Assembly (NCBI RefSeq): GCF_042477335.2 | Contig: NC_091247.1 | Span: 7,152,501-7,216,500 of the forward strand | Reading direction: 5' to 3' | Length of the DNA stretch: 64,000 nt | Source: Ovis canadensis | Lineage: Eukaryota; Chordata; Mammalia; Artiodactyla; Bovidae | Part shown: positions 44,550-54,234 of the stretch, in pieces | Numbering within the stretch: the first letter of the stretch is position 1 | Layout: each line of letters starts with the position of its first letter | Notes under the pieces: generated by a model | The model's database searches: none | Told to the model about the DNA's origin: nothing | Seen by the model: only the letters and a program-made list of their open reading frames with translations | Program-made: the position numbers and the translations under genes

Positions 44550-44792
44550 TTATTTGGCATTGCCTTCCTTTGGGATTGGAATGAAACTTGACCTTTTCCA
44601 GTCCTGTGGCCACTGCTGAGTTTTCCAAATTTGCTGGCATATTGAGTGCAGCACCTTCACAGCATCATCTTTCAGGCTTTGAAATAGCTCAACTGGAATT
44701 TCATCACTTCCACTAGCTTTGTTCATAGTGATACTTCCTAAGGCCCACTTGACTTTGCATTTCAGGATGTCTGGCTCTAGTCCAGTGATCAT
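44550..44792 (-). pseudogene. BovB reverse transcriptase, fingers part
   Basis: Encodes ALGSITMNKASGSDEIPVEL, then WKTQQWPQDWKRSSFIPIPK. The frame ends at a broken site near 44550, where sequence equivalent to ECSNYRTI is disrupted. Part of the same BovB copy. Confidence 0.88.
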
Positions 44793-44852
44793 ACCATCAT
44801 GGTTATCTGGGTCATGAAGCTCTTTTTGTATAAGTTCGTCTGTGTATTCTTG

Positions 44853-45068
44853 TCACCTCATCTTCATATCTTCTGCTTCTGTTAGGTCCATACCATTTCT
44901 GTCCTTTATTGTGCCCATCTTTGCATGAAATGTGCCCTTGGTATCTCTAACTTTCTTGACGGGATCTCTAGTATTTCCTATTCTATTGTTTTCCTCTATT
45001 TCTTTGCATTGATCACTGAGGAAGGTTTTCTTATCTCTCCTTACTATTTTTTGGAACTCTACATTCAA
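44853..45068 (-). pseudogene. BovB linker region
   Basis: Encodes FQKIVRRDKKTFLSDQCKEI and NGMDLTEAEDMKMR, upstream of the polymerase in the same copy. Stops and frameshifts separate it from both neighbours. Confidence 0.85.
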
Positions 45069-45141
45069 ATGGGTATATCTTTTCTCCTTTGCCTTTAGCT
45101 TCTCTTCTTTTCTCAGCTATCTGTAAGGCCTCCTCAGACAA

Positions 45142-45756
45142 CTATTTTGCCTTTTTGCATTTCTTTTTCTTGGGGATGGTCTTGATCACTGCCTCCTGTA
45201 CAATGTCACAAACCTCCGTCCATAGTTCTTCAGGCACTCTGTCTATCAGTTCTAATCCCTTGAATCTGTTTGTGACTTCCACCATATAATCATAAGATAT
45301 TTGATTTAGGTCATACCTGAATGGTCTAGTGGTTTTCCCTATTTTCTTAAATTTAAGTCTGAATTTTACAATAAGAAGTTCATGATCTGAGCCACAGTCA
45401 GCTCCCAGCCTTGTTTTTGCTGACTGGATAGAGCTTCTCCATCTTTGGCTGCAAAGAATATAATCAATCTGATTTCTGTTTTGACCATCTGGTGATGTCC
45501 ATGTGTAGAGTCTTCTCTTGTGTTGTTGGAAAAGGGTGTTTGCTATGACCAGTGTGTTCTCTTGGCAAAACCCTGTTAACCTTTGCCCTGCTTCATTTTG
45601 CACTCCAAGGCCAAATTTGCCTGTTACTCCAACAAAACAGTAAGTACTGTTACTCTGATAAAACGTGGTCCAGTGGAGAAGGAAATGGCAAACCATTTCA
45701 GTATTCTTGCCTTGAGAACCCCATGAACAGGATGAAAAGGCAAAAAGATAGGACAC
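45142..45756 (-). pseudogene. BovB endonuclease C-terminal half
   Basis: 204-codon frame. From about residue 44 it is BovB: VTGKFGLGVQNEAGQRL, YTWTSPDGQNRNQIDYIL, GSDHELLIVKFRL, then KTTRPFRYDLNQISYDYMVE and a Lys-rich linker. The first about 43 codons lie across the inversion junction at 45631 and are not BovB endonuclease in this direction. The N-terminal half of the domain is at 45900-46380 on the other strand. Confidence 0.88.
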
Positions 45757-46206
45757 TGAAAGATGAATTCCCCAGGCCAGTAGGTGCCCAATATGCTACT
45801 GGAGATCAGTGGAGAAATAGCTCCAAAAAGAATGAAGAGATGGAGCCAAAGCAAAAACAACACCCAGTTGTGGATATGACTGGTGATGGAAGTCTGAGGC
45901 TGTAAAAAACAATATTGCATAGGAACCTGAAATGTTAGATCCACGAATCAAGATAAACTGGAAGCAGTTAAACAGGAGATCGGAAGAGTGAACATCAACA
46001 TTTTAGGAACAGTGAACTAAAATGGACTGGAATGGGTGAATTTAACTCAATGATCATTTATCTATTACTGTGGGCAAGAATCCCTGAGAAGAAATGGAGT
46101 AGCCCTCATAGTCAACAATAGAGTCCGAAATGCAGTACTTGGATGTGATCTGAAAAATGACAGAATGATCTCTGTTCGTTTCTAAAGCAAACCATTCAAT
46201 ATCACG

Positions 46207-46434
46207 GTGATCCTAGTCTATGCCTCAACCAGTAAAGCTGAAGAAGCTGAAGTTAAATGGTTCTATGAAGACCTAGAAGACCTTCTAGAACTAACACCAA
46301 AAAAAGATGTCTTTTTCTTTATAGGGGACTGGAATGCAAAAGCAGGAAGTCAAGAGATACCTGGAGTAACAGGCAAATTTGACCTTGAAAATGCTTACAT
46401 TAGAAAGAGAGAAAGTCTCAGGTCATTCATTTAA
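46207..46434 (+). pseudogene. BovB endonuclease N-terminal half, 3' piece (inverted part) fused to L1
   Basis: Encodes FYEDLEDLLELTPKKDVFFF and IGDWNAKAGSQEIPGVTGKF, the metal-binding part of the endonuclease, up to the junction at about 46388. The last about 15 codons come from the L1 target. Earlier parts of the domain (45950-46200) are broken by stops. This lies in the inverted 5' end of the BovB copy. Confidence 0.88.
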
Positions 46435-46851
46435 TCTCTCACCTTAAGAAAGTAGGCTTTAGAAAGTTTCGTGTGAATGAAATGTCCCACTTACAAAGTA
46501 TAAACTTTAAATGCAATATTGTATTGGGGAAAAAAAATTAAAGATGAAACTAGGGGGAAAAGAGCAAAATAAACCCAAAGCAAACAGAAGGAAGGAAATA
46601 ATAATTACAAACACAAAAACTCAGTAAATTAAAATCATAAAAATAGAGAAAATCATAGAAACAAAAAGCTGATTCTAATGATGAATAAAATTAGGAAGTC
46701 TCTGGCAAGAATAACAAAGGGAAAAAAAGAAGACATATCACCAATATCAGAAATGGAACAAGGGGTACTCTACAGACTACAAAGACATCAAAAGGATAGA
46801 AATGGAAAGTTGCGAATGGCTCTACAAATGTAAATCTGACAGAGAGATGAA

Positions 46852-47166
46852 ATGGACCAATCCCTTGGAAAGCACAGAGTATCACAATTTACCCAATATG
46901 AAATAAATCATTTGAATAACACTATAAGTATTAAAGAAATTGAAATAAGAAAAGAAGGAAACATCTCCAATTCCTTTTATGAGGGCAGTATTACCCTGAT
47001 ACCAAAACCATACAGGACAAAAAAGAAAAGTACAGATTATCATACACACAGATCAACATCCCTAATTAATGCAGATATAAATATCCTTAACAAAATACTA
47101 GAATTTGGCAATATATTAAAAAGATTTATACATTGTGACCAAGTGGGACTTATTTTAGAAGTGTAA
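46852..47166 (+). pseudogene. L1 ORF2 reverse transcriptase relic
   Basis: 105 codons of L1 ORF2: a diverged ...ITLIPKPYRTKKKSTDYHT and NADINILNKILEFGNI, then HCDQVGLI, equivalent to the start of the polymerase domain (the usual SLIPKP...RPISL...NKILA...HHDQVGFIPG series). It is flanked by stops and frameshifts. Part of the host L1 at 42805-50925. Confidence 0.8.
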
Positions 47167-47251
47167 GACTGGTTCAATATTTGAAATAGATCCATGTAAT
47201 CCACTGTAAACAGGCTTAAGAAGAAAAATCACATGATCATACTAAAGAATG

Positions 47252-47447
47252 GGCTTTCCTTGTGGCTCAGCTGGTAAAGAATCTGCCTGCAATGTGGGAG
47301 ACGTGGGTTTGATCCTTGGGTTGGGAAGATCCCCTGGAGAACGGAAAGGCTACCCACTCCAGTATTCTGGCCTGGAGAATTCCATGGACTGTATAGTCCA
47401 TGGGATTCCAAAGAGTCAGATACGACTGAGCGACTTTCACTTTCATA
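47252..47447 (+). mobile_element. Bov-tA SINE
   Basis: Sense: ggctttccttgtggctcagc, ggtttgatccttgggttggg, tattctggcctggagaattc, tail aaagagtcagatacgactga. Inserted in L1. Confidence 0.93.
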
Positions 47448-47540
47448 CATGAATACAGAAAAAAAATGGACAAAATTCAACTCCCAGTCGAAAAATTCTC
47501 TAAGGAAGCTAAGAGTAGAGGGGAATTTCCTCCACTTGAT

Positions 47541-47582
47541 CGACAACATCTACAAAAAAAAAAAAAACAAAACCCTACAACT
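47541..47582. repeat. A-rich tract
   Basis: Expanded A-run (acaaaaaaaaaaaaaacaaa) inside L1 ORF2 sequence. Confidence 0.8.
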
Positions 47583-48469
47583 AACATTGTCTAACAGTGA
47601 AAAATTGAGTTTTCACCTCCTAATAATGTGAAAAAGGGTGTCTGCTCTCAACAATCTATGTTTAGCGCTATAAGTTCTATCCAAAGCAATAAAGTAAGAA
47701 AAGGAAACTAAAGGCATACAGATCAGATATAAATTAAAATGTCATATTTGCTGATAAGAATATTAATGTAGAAAATAAATTTAAAAAACTACAAAAAATC
47801 TCCCAGAACTAATAACAGAGTTCATTCTGATCGCAGGATACAAGATCAGCACACAAAAATCAATTGTGTATCTATATATTAGCAATGAACACATGGAAAG
47901 TAAAATTAAAGGTATAACATCATTATAACAACTCTAAAAAAAGAAATATTTAGGTATAAACAATAAACATATACAGGGCTTACATGTTGAAAACTATAAA
48001 ACACTGATGAAAAGAATTTTTTCTTAGAGCTAAATAAATGGAGAGAGAATTCATGTTCATGGACTGGAAGACTCAACACATTAAAAATATCAATTCTCCC
48101 AGAACTGACATGTTAAGTTTAATGTGATTCCTGTCAATATTCAATAAAGATTTTTAAAGATAGGGATGATATTATACAATTTGCATTGAAAAATCAAAGG
48201 AATTAGAAAACCTAAAACAGTTTTGAAAAAGAGTAATAAAGTGAGAGGAATCACTCTACCCAATTGAAAACTATTACATAACTACAGTAATCAAGACTGT
48301 GTGATGCTGGTGGAGGGACAGACACATAGATCAATGGATAGGGACAGAGAACCAGAAAAAGGCACACGCAAATATATACATGTGATTTTTTTAAAATTAA
48401 TGTACAAAATGATTCAATGGAGAAAGGATAGCCTTTTCAACAAATGGTGCTGGAAAAACTGGACATCTG

Positions 48470-49378
48470 TCAGTTCAGTTCAGTCCTCAGTCGTGTCCAA
48501 CTCTTTGCGACCCCATGAATCGCAGCATGCCAGGCCTCCCTGTCCATCACCAACTCCCAGAGTTCACTCAGACTCACGTCCATCGAGTCGGTGATGCCAT
48601 CCAGCCATCTCATCCTCGGTTGTCCCCTTCTCCTCCTGCCCCCAATCCCTCCCAGCATCAGAGTCTTTTCCAATGAGTCAACTCTTCTCATCAGGTGGCC
48701 AAAGTACTGGAGTTTCAGCTTTAGCATCATTCCTTCCAAAGAAATCCCAGGGCTGATCTCCTTCAGAATGGACTGGTTGGATCTCTTTGCAGTCCAAGGG
48801 ACTCTCAAGAGTCTTCTCCAACACCACAGTTCAAAAGCATCAATTCTTTGGTGCTCAGCCTTCTTCACAGTCCAACTCTCACATCCATACATGACCACAG
48901 GAAAAACCATAGCCTTGACTAGACGGACCTTAGTCGGCAAAGTAATGTCTCTGCTTTTGAATATGCTATCTAGGTTGGTCATAACTTTTCTTCCAAGGAG
49001 TAAGCGTCTTTTAATTTCATGGCTGCAGTCACCATCTGCACTGATTTTGGAGCCCCAAAAAATAAAGTCTGACACTGTTTCCACTGTTTCCCCATCTATT
49101 TCCCATGAAGTGATGCGACCGGATGCCATGATCTTCATTTTCTGAATGTTGAGCTTTAAGCCAACTTTTTCACTCTCCTCTTTCACTTTCACCAAGAGGC
49201 TTTTGAGTTCCTCTTCACTTTCTGCCATAAGGGTGGTGTCATCTGCATATCTGAGGTTATTGATATTTCTCCTGGCAATCTTGATTCCAGCTTGTGCTTC
49301 TTCCAGCCCAGCATTTCTCATGATGTACTCTGCATATAAGTTAAATAAGTAGGGTGACAATATACAGCCTTGATGCAC
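48470..49378 (-). pseudogene. BovB reverse transcriptase, motif B to C-terminus
   Basis: 302 uninterrupted codons: [24 protein letters not shown] at residues 44-47 (codons 49249-49238), [51 protein letters not shown] and the end VAKSWTRL, then a short read-through. The preceding polymerase part (49318-49524: MDHNKLWKILREMGIPDHL to [11 protein letters not shown]) is in another frame because of an indel at about 49378, and the element is cut off before motif A. A C-terminal polymerase relic with an intact catalytic motif but no endonuclease or fingers. Confidence 0.9.
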
Positions 49379-49546
49379 CCTTTTCCTATTTGGAACCAGT
49401 CTGTTGTTCCATGTCCAGTTCTAACTATTGCTTCCTGACCTGCATACAGATTTCTCAAGAGGGAGGTCAGGTGGTCTGGTATTCCCATCTCTCTCAGAAT
49501 TTTCCACAGTTTATTGTGATCCACACAGTCAAAGGCTTTGGCATAG
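48470..49546 (-). mobile_element. BovB LINE, 5'-truncated in the reverse transcriptase
   Basis: Antisense copy from the cagttcagttcagtc tail to the motif A region (ctttggcatag at 49535-49546). It lies in the host L1, whose sequence resumes on the right with no obvious loss. No convincing target duplication is visible. This is the best-preserved polymerase C-terminus in the window. Confidence 0.9.
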
Positions 49547-50929
49547 CAGACCCCTCAAAAATAATTGAACCACAAACTAAGCCTTACTTATATAAAAATA
49601 ACTCAGGATGGATCACAAACTTCAATGTAAAACTATAAAATGTTTATTAAAAGCTCTTCTGGGGCTAGTATCTGGGTCTAGGAAAAGAGTTCTTAGACAT
49701 AGCACAAAAAAACACAGAAAAAAAATTGATAAATTGGACTTCATCAAACTTTAAAAGTTTTGCTTTGCCAAAGACTGTATTAAGAGGATGAAAAGACAAA
49801 CCACAAACTAGGAGAAAAGATTTGCAAATCACCTAATATTTAACATCACAAATAATCCAACAAAAAGCATATATCTAGATTATAAAGAATTCTCAAAACT
49901 CAATAGCAAAAAATCCTACAAAGAATCCAATTAGAAAATGAACTCAATAGCAAAACCCCCCCACAAACAATCCAATCAGAAAATGGACAGAATATATGAA
50001 GAGATATTTCACTGACAGTATACGGATGGCAAATAGGCATGTAAAAAAGATGTTCAACATCATTAGCCATTAAGGAAATGCAAATTTTGTCCACAATGAG
50101 ATAGCACTACAGACCTATTAAAACACCTAAAATAATAAAATACAAAAAAAAAAAATCGAATGCTGGTGAAGATGAAGAGAAACTGCGTCATTCATGCGTT
50201 CTTGTGGAAAATGGTCAGGCCACTCTGCAATATGGTTTGATAGCTTTTCCAAACACTAAATGTAGGGTTACCTTATGGCCCAGCAATCAAGCTTCTGAAC
50301 ATTTATCCCAGAGAAATGAAAGCTTGTAGCCACACTAAAGCCTGCACATGAGTATTCATAGCGATTTGTAGTAGCCAAAAACTGGAAATAACCCACATGC
50401 CCTTCAGTAGGTGAGCAGTTTTAAACAAACCATGGAATAGTACTCAGCAACAAAAAAGGAATGAACTATTTTATACACACAACAGCATGGATGGATCTCC
50501 AGGGCATCACACTGACTGAAAGAGTCATTCTGAAAAGATGACGTGGTGAATAACTTCATACACGAAATTCCCTAAATGAGAAGATGATAGAGCCGGGGAA
50601 GAGAGGAGTGGTTTGCTAGGATTAGGGGTGTAGGTGGCAGAGGTTGGGTGTGACTATAAAGGAGCTATTTGAGGATGATCTTTGGTTGATGGAATAGTCT
50701 GCATCTTGGTGGCTGTGGTAGTTACAAGAATCCATTCATGTGAAAAAGCAACACACAACTCGAACGCACACTGTGCCGATGCCAGTCTCCTGGCTCTGCC
50801 GTTGCACTCTGTGCGAGGCATAACCACTGGGGGAAACTGGCTCAGAGTACTCTCTCTGTTCTGTGTTTTGAACTTCCTATGAATCTATAATTATTTCAAA
50901 ACTAAAGGTTTTTTTAAAAAGAGAAAGGG

Positions 50930-51435
50930 AAAATTCTTCAACCCAATAATTCTATATCCGGCAAAAATACCCTATAAGATTGCAGACAAGACAGTCGCTT
51001 TCAGATTGAACAAAAGTTTAGACTTTTAAAAACCATTTTTAAAATTGAAAGATAGTTAATTTACAATACTGTGTTAGATTCAGGTGGTGAGCAAAGTGGT
51101 TCAGCTTTACATATAAATAAATATTCTTTTTCCAATGAATAAAAGTTGCTTTTTAGATAGGGACTTTTCACCAGAAGACATGTACTATAAGCAATCCTAA
51201 AAGGGAAAGAATATAAAATGGAAATTTAGATCTCCAGAAGCACAGACCTGAAGCTATCATAACATTGTTAATCAGCCATACCCCAATACAAAATGTTTCT
51301 GGTGTTAAAAACATTAAAATTAAATAATCTTGAAAAAATTGTTTTAAATGATAAATACCTAAGTAGAAAAGATGATTTTTTCCTCTTAATTTCTGTAAAC
51401 TATATAGAACTGTCTAAAGTAAAAATTGTATACAC
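50930..51435 (+). mobile_element. L1 fragments
   Basis: Sense L1 pieces (aattcttcaacccaataatt, ctatatccggcaaaaatacc, later ccagaagacatgtactataa). An inserted stretch at about 51025-51135 reads as an antisense ruminant L1 3' end (gttagattcaggtggtgagc, aagtggttcagctttacata). Confidence 0.6.
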
Positions 51436-51637
51436 TTCAGTTCAGTTCAATTCAGTCACTCAGTCGTGTCCAACTCTTTGCAACCCCATGAATCGCAGCA
51501 CGCCAGGCCTCCCTGTCCATTACCATCTCCTGGAGTTCACTCAAACTCATGTCCATCGAGTCCGTGATGCCATCCAGCCATCTCATCCTCTGTCGTCCCC
51601 TTCTCCTCCTGCCCCCAACCCCTCCCAGCATCAGAGC
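51436..51637 (-). mobile_element. BovB LINE 3' end, 5'-truncated
   Basis: Antisense: cagttcagttcaattcagtc, ccaactctttgcaacccc, ending cctcccagcatcagagc. Confidence 0.92.
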
Positions 51638-51887
51638 CTCAACTATAGCATAATGGGTAGCAGGGTGGGAGCCAATGGGCCTCCGCAGTTGCCAGGAGTT
51701 TACATTTTATGTGATGCATTTAGTTAACTTTTCAATGTTAACTCCAAGTTGAAAAGTTAGGGAGGAATGAATATTTTAATCCTTTAAGCAACCAGTAAAT
51801 AATAATAATAGTGTGAAGAGGGTAGGAAAGAGATTGCAGAGTTATGCTTTAAATATAGAGACACAGATGGATTGAAAGTAAATGGAT
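51638..51887. other. Unassigned AT-rich DNA
   Basis: No family recognised with confidence. Probably old L1-related sequence. Confidence 0.3.
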
Positions 51888-52079
51888 TGGGTCTTCCCTA
51901 GTGGTCCAGTAGTTAAGACTTCACCTTCCAATGCAGGGGGTATGGGTTCAATCCCTGGTTGGGGACTTAAGATCACACATGCCTTGTGGCCAAAATATCA
52001 AAACATAAAACAGGAGCAATAGTGTAACAGATTCAATAAAGACTTTAAAAATGGTCCACATCAAAAAAATCTTTAAAAA
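51888..52079 (+). mobile_element. tRNA-derived SINE
   Basis: Sense: gggtcttccctagtggtcca, ggttcaatccctggttgg, A-rich tail. Flanked by aaagtaaatg-g/a-at (51875-51887 and 52080-52092), 13 bases with one mismatch. Confidence 0.92.
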
Positions 52080-52092
52080 AAAGTAAATGAAT

Positions 52093-52494
52093 GGAAAAAG
52101 ATAACACAGGTGCACGGTAAGCCAGGGGAGCCTGGTGAGTTATATAAATATCACAGCAAAGACAGCTCTGTCGCACGTGCCCTCAAGACTCGCCCCTCAG
52201 CTTCATGCCCAACTCCACGTGGGCCCCCTTCTGGGAAGCCTCCTGTGATACTGCGGAGGGATGGGTGGGTGCACTTCAGGCAGGGCTGTGTGTGAACTCA
52301 GGGCGGGTCTTCCTCCAGCCCCTTTCCACCTACCGCAGAAGCCTGGCCTCGGTTTGGCACCTATGCGGGCAGTGCTCAGCGAGGACTGAGCAGATTCTCT
52401 GGGTGGCTGGGCGGTTTCTTGATACTGAAGGCTGTCGTTGCCTTGGTCTACCAGCTCCTGACGAGCCAGAGGGTGGGGAGGGATTCAAGGGATC
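52093..52494. other. Unassigned DNA with no supported gene
   Basis: No family or exon recognised. Confidence 0.4.
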
Positions 52495-52541
52495 AACAAA
52501 GCATTGACTGAGCACCTACTGTGTGCCAGACCTAGGGTTAC

Positions 52542-52668
52542 ACTGTGCGTGCCAAGTTGCTGAGTCATGTCTGACTCTTTGCAACCCTATGGACTGTAGC
52601 CCACCAGGCTCCTCTGTCCATGGGATTCTCCAAGCAAGAATACTGGAGTGGGTTGCCAAGTCCTCTTC
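52542..52668 (-). mobile_element. Bov-A / Bov-tA fragment
   Basis: Antisense tail unit (gttgctgagtcatgtctgac to gggttgccaagtcctc) without a head. Flanked by agggttac at 52534-52541 and 52669-52676, inside L2. Confidence 0.88.
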
Positions 52669-53013
52669 AGGGTTACGTTAGCAGACGTAACAAACCCAGA
52701 CCCTTGCCTCAAGGAACTTACATTCTGATGACGGGCTGAAGAGAGGGCTCTGTAAACAGGAAACATCATAAAAAATAAATCATGAAGTTGGTTAGGAGGC
52801 TAGTGCTATGGGCTTGTTATATATGACCTTTATTATGTTGAGGTAAGTTCCCTCTATACCCACTTTCCGGAGAGTTTTTACCATAAGCAGGTGTTGAATT
52901 TTGTCGAAAGATTTTTCGGCATCTATGAAGACGACCATATAGTTTTTATTCTTCAATTTGTTGATATGATATATCACACTGATTGATTTGCAGGTATTGA
53001 AAAATCCTTGTGA

Positions 53014-53219
53014 AGTGAAGTGAAGTCGCTCAGTCATGTCCGACTCTTTGCGACCCCATGGACTGTAGCCTACCAGGCTCCTTTGTCCATGGGACTTTCC
53101 AAGCAATAGTACTGGAGTAGATTGCCATTTCCTTCTCCAGGAGATCTTCCCGACCGAGGGATCGAACCCAGGTCTCCCGCATTGTAGACAGACGCTTTAC
53201 CGTCTAAGCCACATCCCTA
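53014..53219 (-). mobile_element. Bov-tA SINE, left member of inverted pair
   Basis: Antisense: gaagtcgctcagtcatgtcc, ccgagggatcgaacccaggt, gctttaccgtctaagccac. Confidence 0.93.
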
Positions 53220-53228
53220 GAATTTATG

Positions 53229-53432
53229 GGCTTCCCTGGTGACTCAGATGATAAGGAATCCGCCTGCAATGCAGGAGATCCGGGTTTGATCCCTGGGTCA
53301 GAAAGATCCTCTGGAGAAGGGAATGGCTACCCACTCCAGTATTCTTGTCTGGAGAATTCACGGACAAAGGAGCCTGGTGGGCTACAGTCCATGGGATTGC
53401 AGAGTCGGACACGACTGAGGGACTAACACTTA
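53229..53432 (+). mobile_element. Bov-tA SINE, right member of inverted pair
   Basis: Sense: ggcttccctggtgactcaga, gggtttgatccctgggtcag, tccagtattcttgtctgg, tail gagtcggacacgactgagg. It starts about ten bases after the opposite-strand copy. Confidence 0.93.
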
Positions 53433-53740
53433 ACCCCACTTGATCATGGGTAAACCAAGTGAGGCAGGGTAAAGGGTAGGGTGTGCAGGGGTGGGTCTGG
53501 ACAGGTTGCTCTGAGTGGACTTCTTGAAGAGGTGAAGCTTGAGCCAAGACTTGAAGGGGGAGGGAGTGAGCCCCCTGATCTCTGAGGAGGAGCTCCAGGC
53601 AGAGGGAACCAAGGGAGTCTGGAAGTTTCCAGGAAGAACAGTGTCTAGGAGGAAGGTGAGCACTGCTGAGATGCTCCTGCTGCGTAGGGAACACAAAGGC
53701 CAGGCACAAGCTCTTACTGAAGGACAGGTGATCCACCAGA

Positions 53741-54003
53741 TGATACCCCCTTTACAGGAAGGCTGGGGAGGCTGAGTCCCCAGTCTGGCAGGACTTACTG
53801 GGGAAACGGACTTCCTGTTGTCTCGGGCCAAGGCAGTCTAGGCTGCCTGGTGGCCACGCTGTCAGAGTCTCTGCTCTGTCCTTCCCAAACCCAGGCCTTG
53901 TTTGCCCTGCCCACCCACGTGTCCTTCCAACGGAGTTGGGGAATGTTTGGTGGAGGTCTCAATTTTGGACACAACTGCTCCCAAACCCTCCTTATAGGCA
54001 TCT
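53741..54003. other. Unassigned DNA
   Basis: No family or exon recognised. Confidence 0.4.
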
Positions 54004-54012
54004 AAGGAACCC

Positions 54013-54225
54013 TGATGGCTCAGAGGGTAAAAAATCTGCTTGCAATGTAGGAGACTGGGGTTCAATCCCTGGGTTGGGAAGATCCCCTGGAGAAGGGCAT
54101 GGCGACCCACTCCAGTATTCTTGCCTGGAAAATTCTGTGGACAGAGGAGCCTGGCGGGCTAGCGTCCATGGGGTTGCAAAGAGTCGGACACAACTGAGCA
54201 ACTAACACTTTCACTTTTCACTTTC
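54013..54225 (+). mobile_element. Bov-tA SINE
   Basis: Sense: tgatggctcagagggtaaaa, ggttcaatccctgggttggg, tail agagtcggacacaactgagc and a ttcacttttcactttc end. Flanked by aaggaaccc at 54004-54012 and 54226-54234. Confidence 0.93.
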
Positions 54226-54234
54226 AAGGAACCC

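Larger units (their letters stand above)
43255..46388 (-). mobile_element. BovB LINE, near full length, 5' end inverted
   Basis: A 3.13-kb BovB in L1. The 3' part (43255-45631) is antisense, starting with the cagttcagttcagtcgctca tail. The 5' part (45632-46388) is in the opposite orientation. The parts overlap in content by about 26 bases (ggagtaacaggcaaattt, then ccttg) found at 45604-45631 and 46363-46387. Flanking target duplication is diverged: aattatttacatt (43242-43254) against aaatgcttacatt (46389-46401), 10 of 13 matching. This is a second single-event insertion with 5' inversion. Confidence 0.92.
42805..50925 (+). mobile_element. Old L1, about 3.6 kb of ORF2 to 3' end, host of four later insertions
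   Basis: Sense L1 that can be followed in order through ORF2. Landmarks are aacacacttctaaaaattac (43097), tttatagcactaattattta (interrupted by BovB), cccaaagcaaacagaaggaa (46575), gaaatggaccaatcccttgg (46850), tgtgaccaagtgggactta (47134), gaggggaatttcctccactt (47518), tcaacaaatggtgctgg (48437), atggatcacaaacttcaatg (49608), ggcaaataggcatgtaaaaa (50028) and the 3' end tataattatttcaaaact (50888). It is interrupted by a SINE (42838-42979), BovB (43255-46388), Bov-tA (47252-47447) and BovB (48470-49546). Frames are destroyed throughout. Confidence 0.88.
52795..53450 (-). mobile_element. L1 ORF2 fragment split by two SINEs
   Basis: Antisense L1 ORF2. Between 52795 and 53013 a frame encodes a diverged [20 protein letters not shown] and [17 protein letters not shown], the palm region of the L1 polymerase. 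The L1 reading resumes between the SINEs (catccctagaatttatg) and after them (ccccacttgatcatggg). Confidence 0.85.
52495..53740 (-). mobile_element. L2 LINE split by a Bov-A unit and by L1
   Basis: Antisense L2: gactgagcacctactgtgtg at the left, then after the Bov-A insertion ccttgcctcaaggaacttac, and on the right of the L1 (from about 53460) ggacttcttgaagaggtgaa and ctccaggcagagggaacc. The three parts are in L2 order. Confidence 0.75.
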
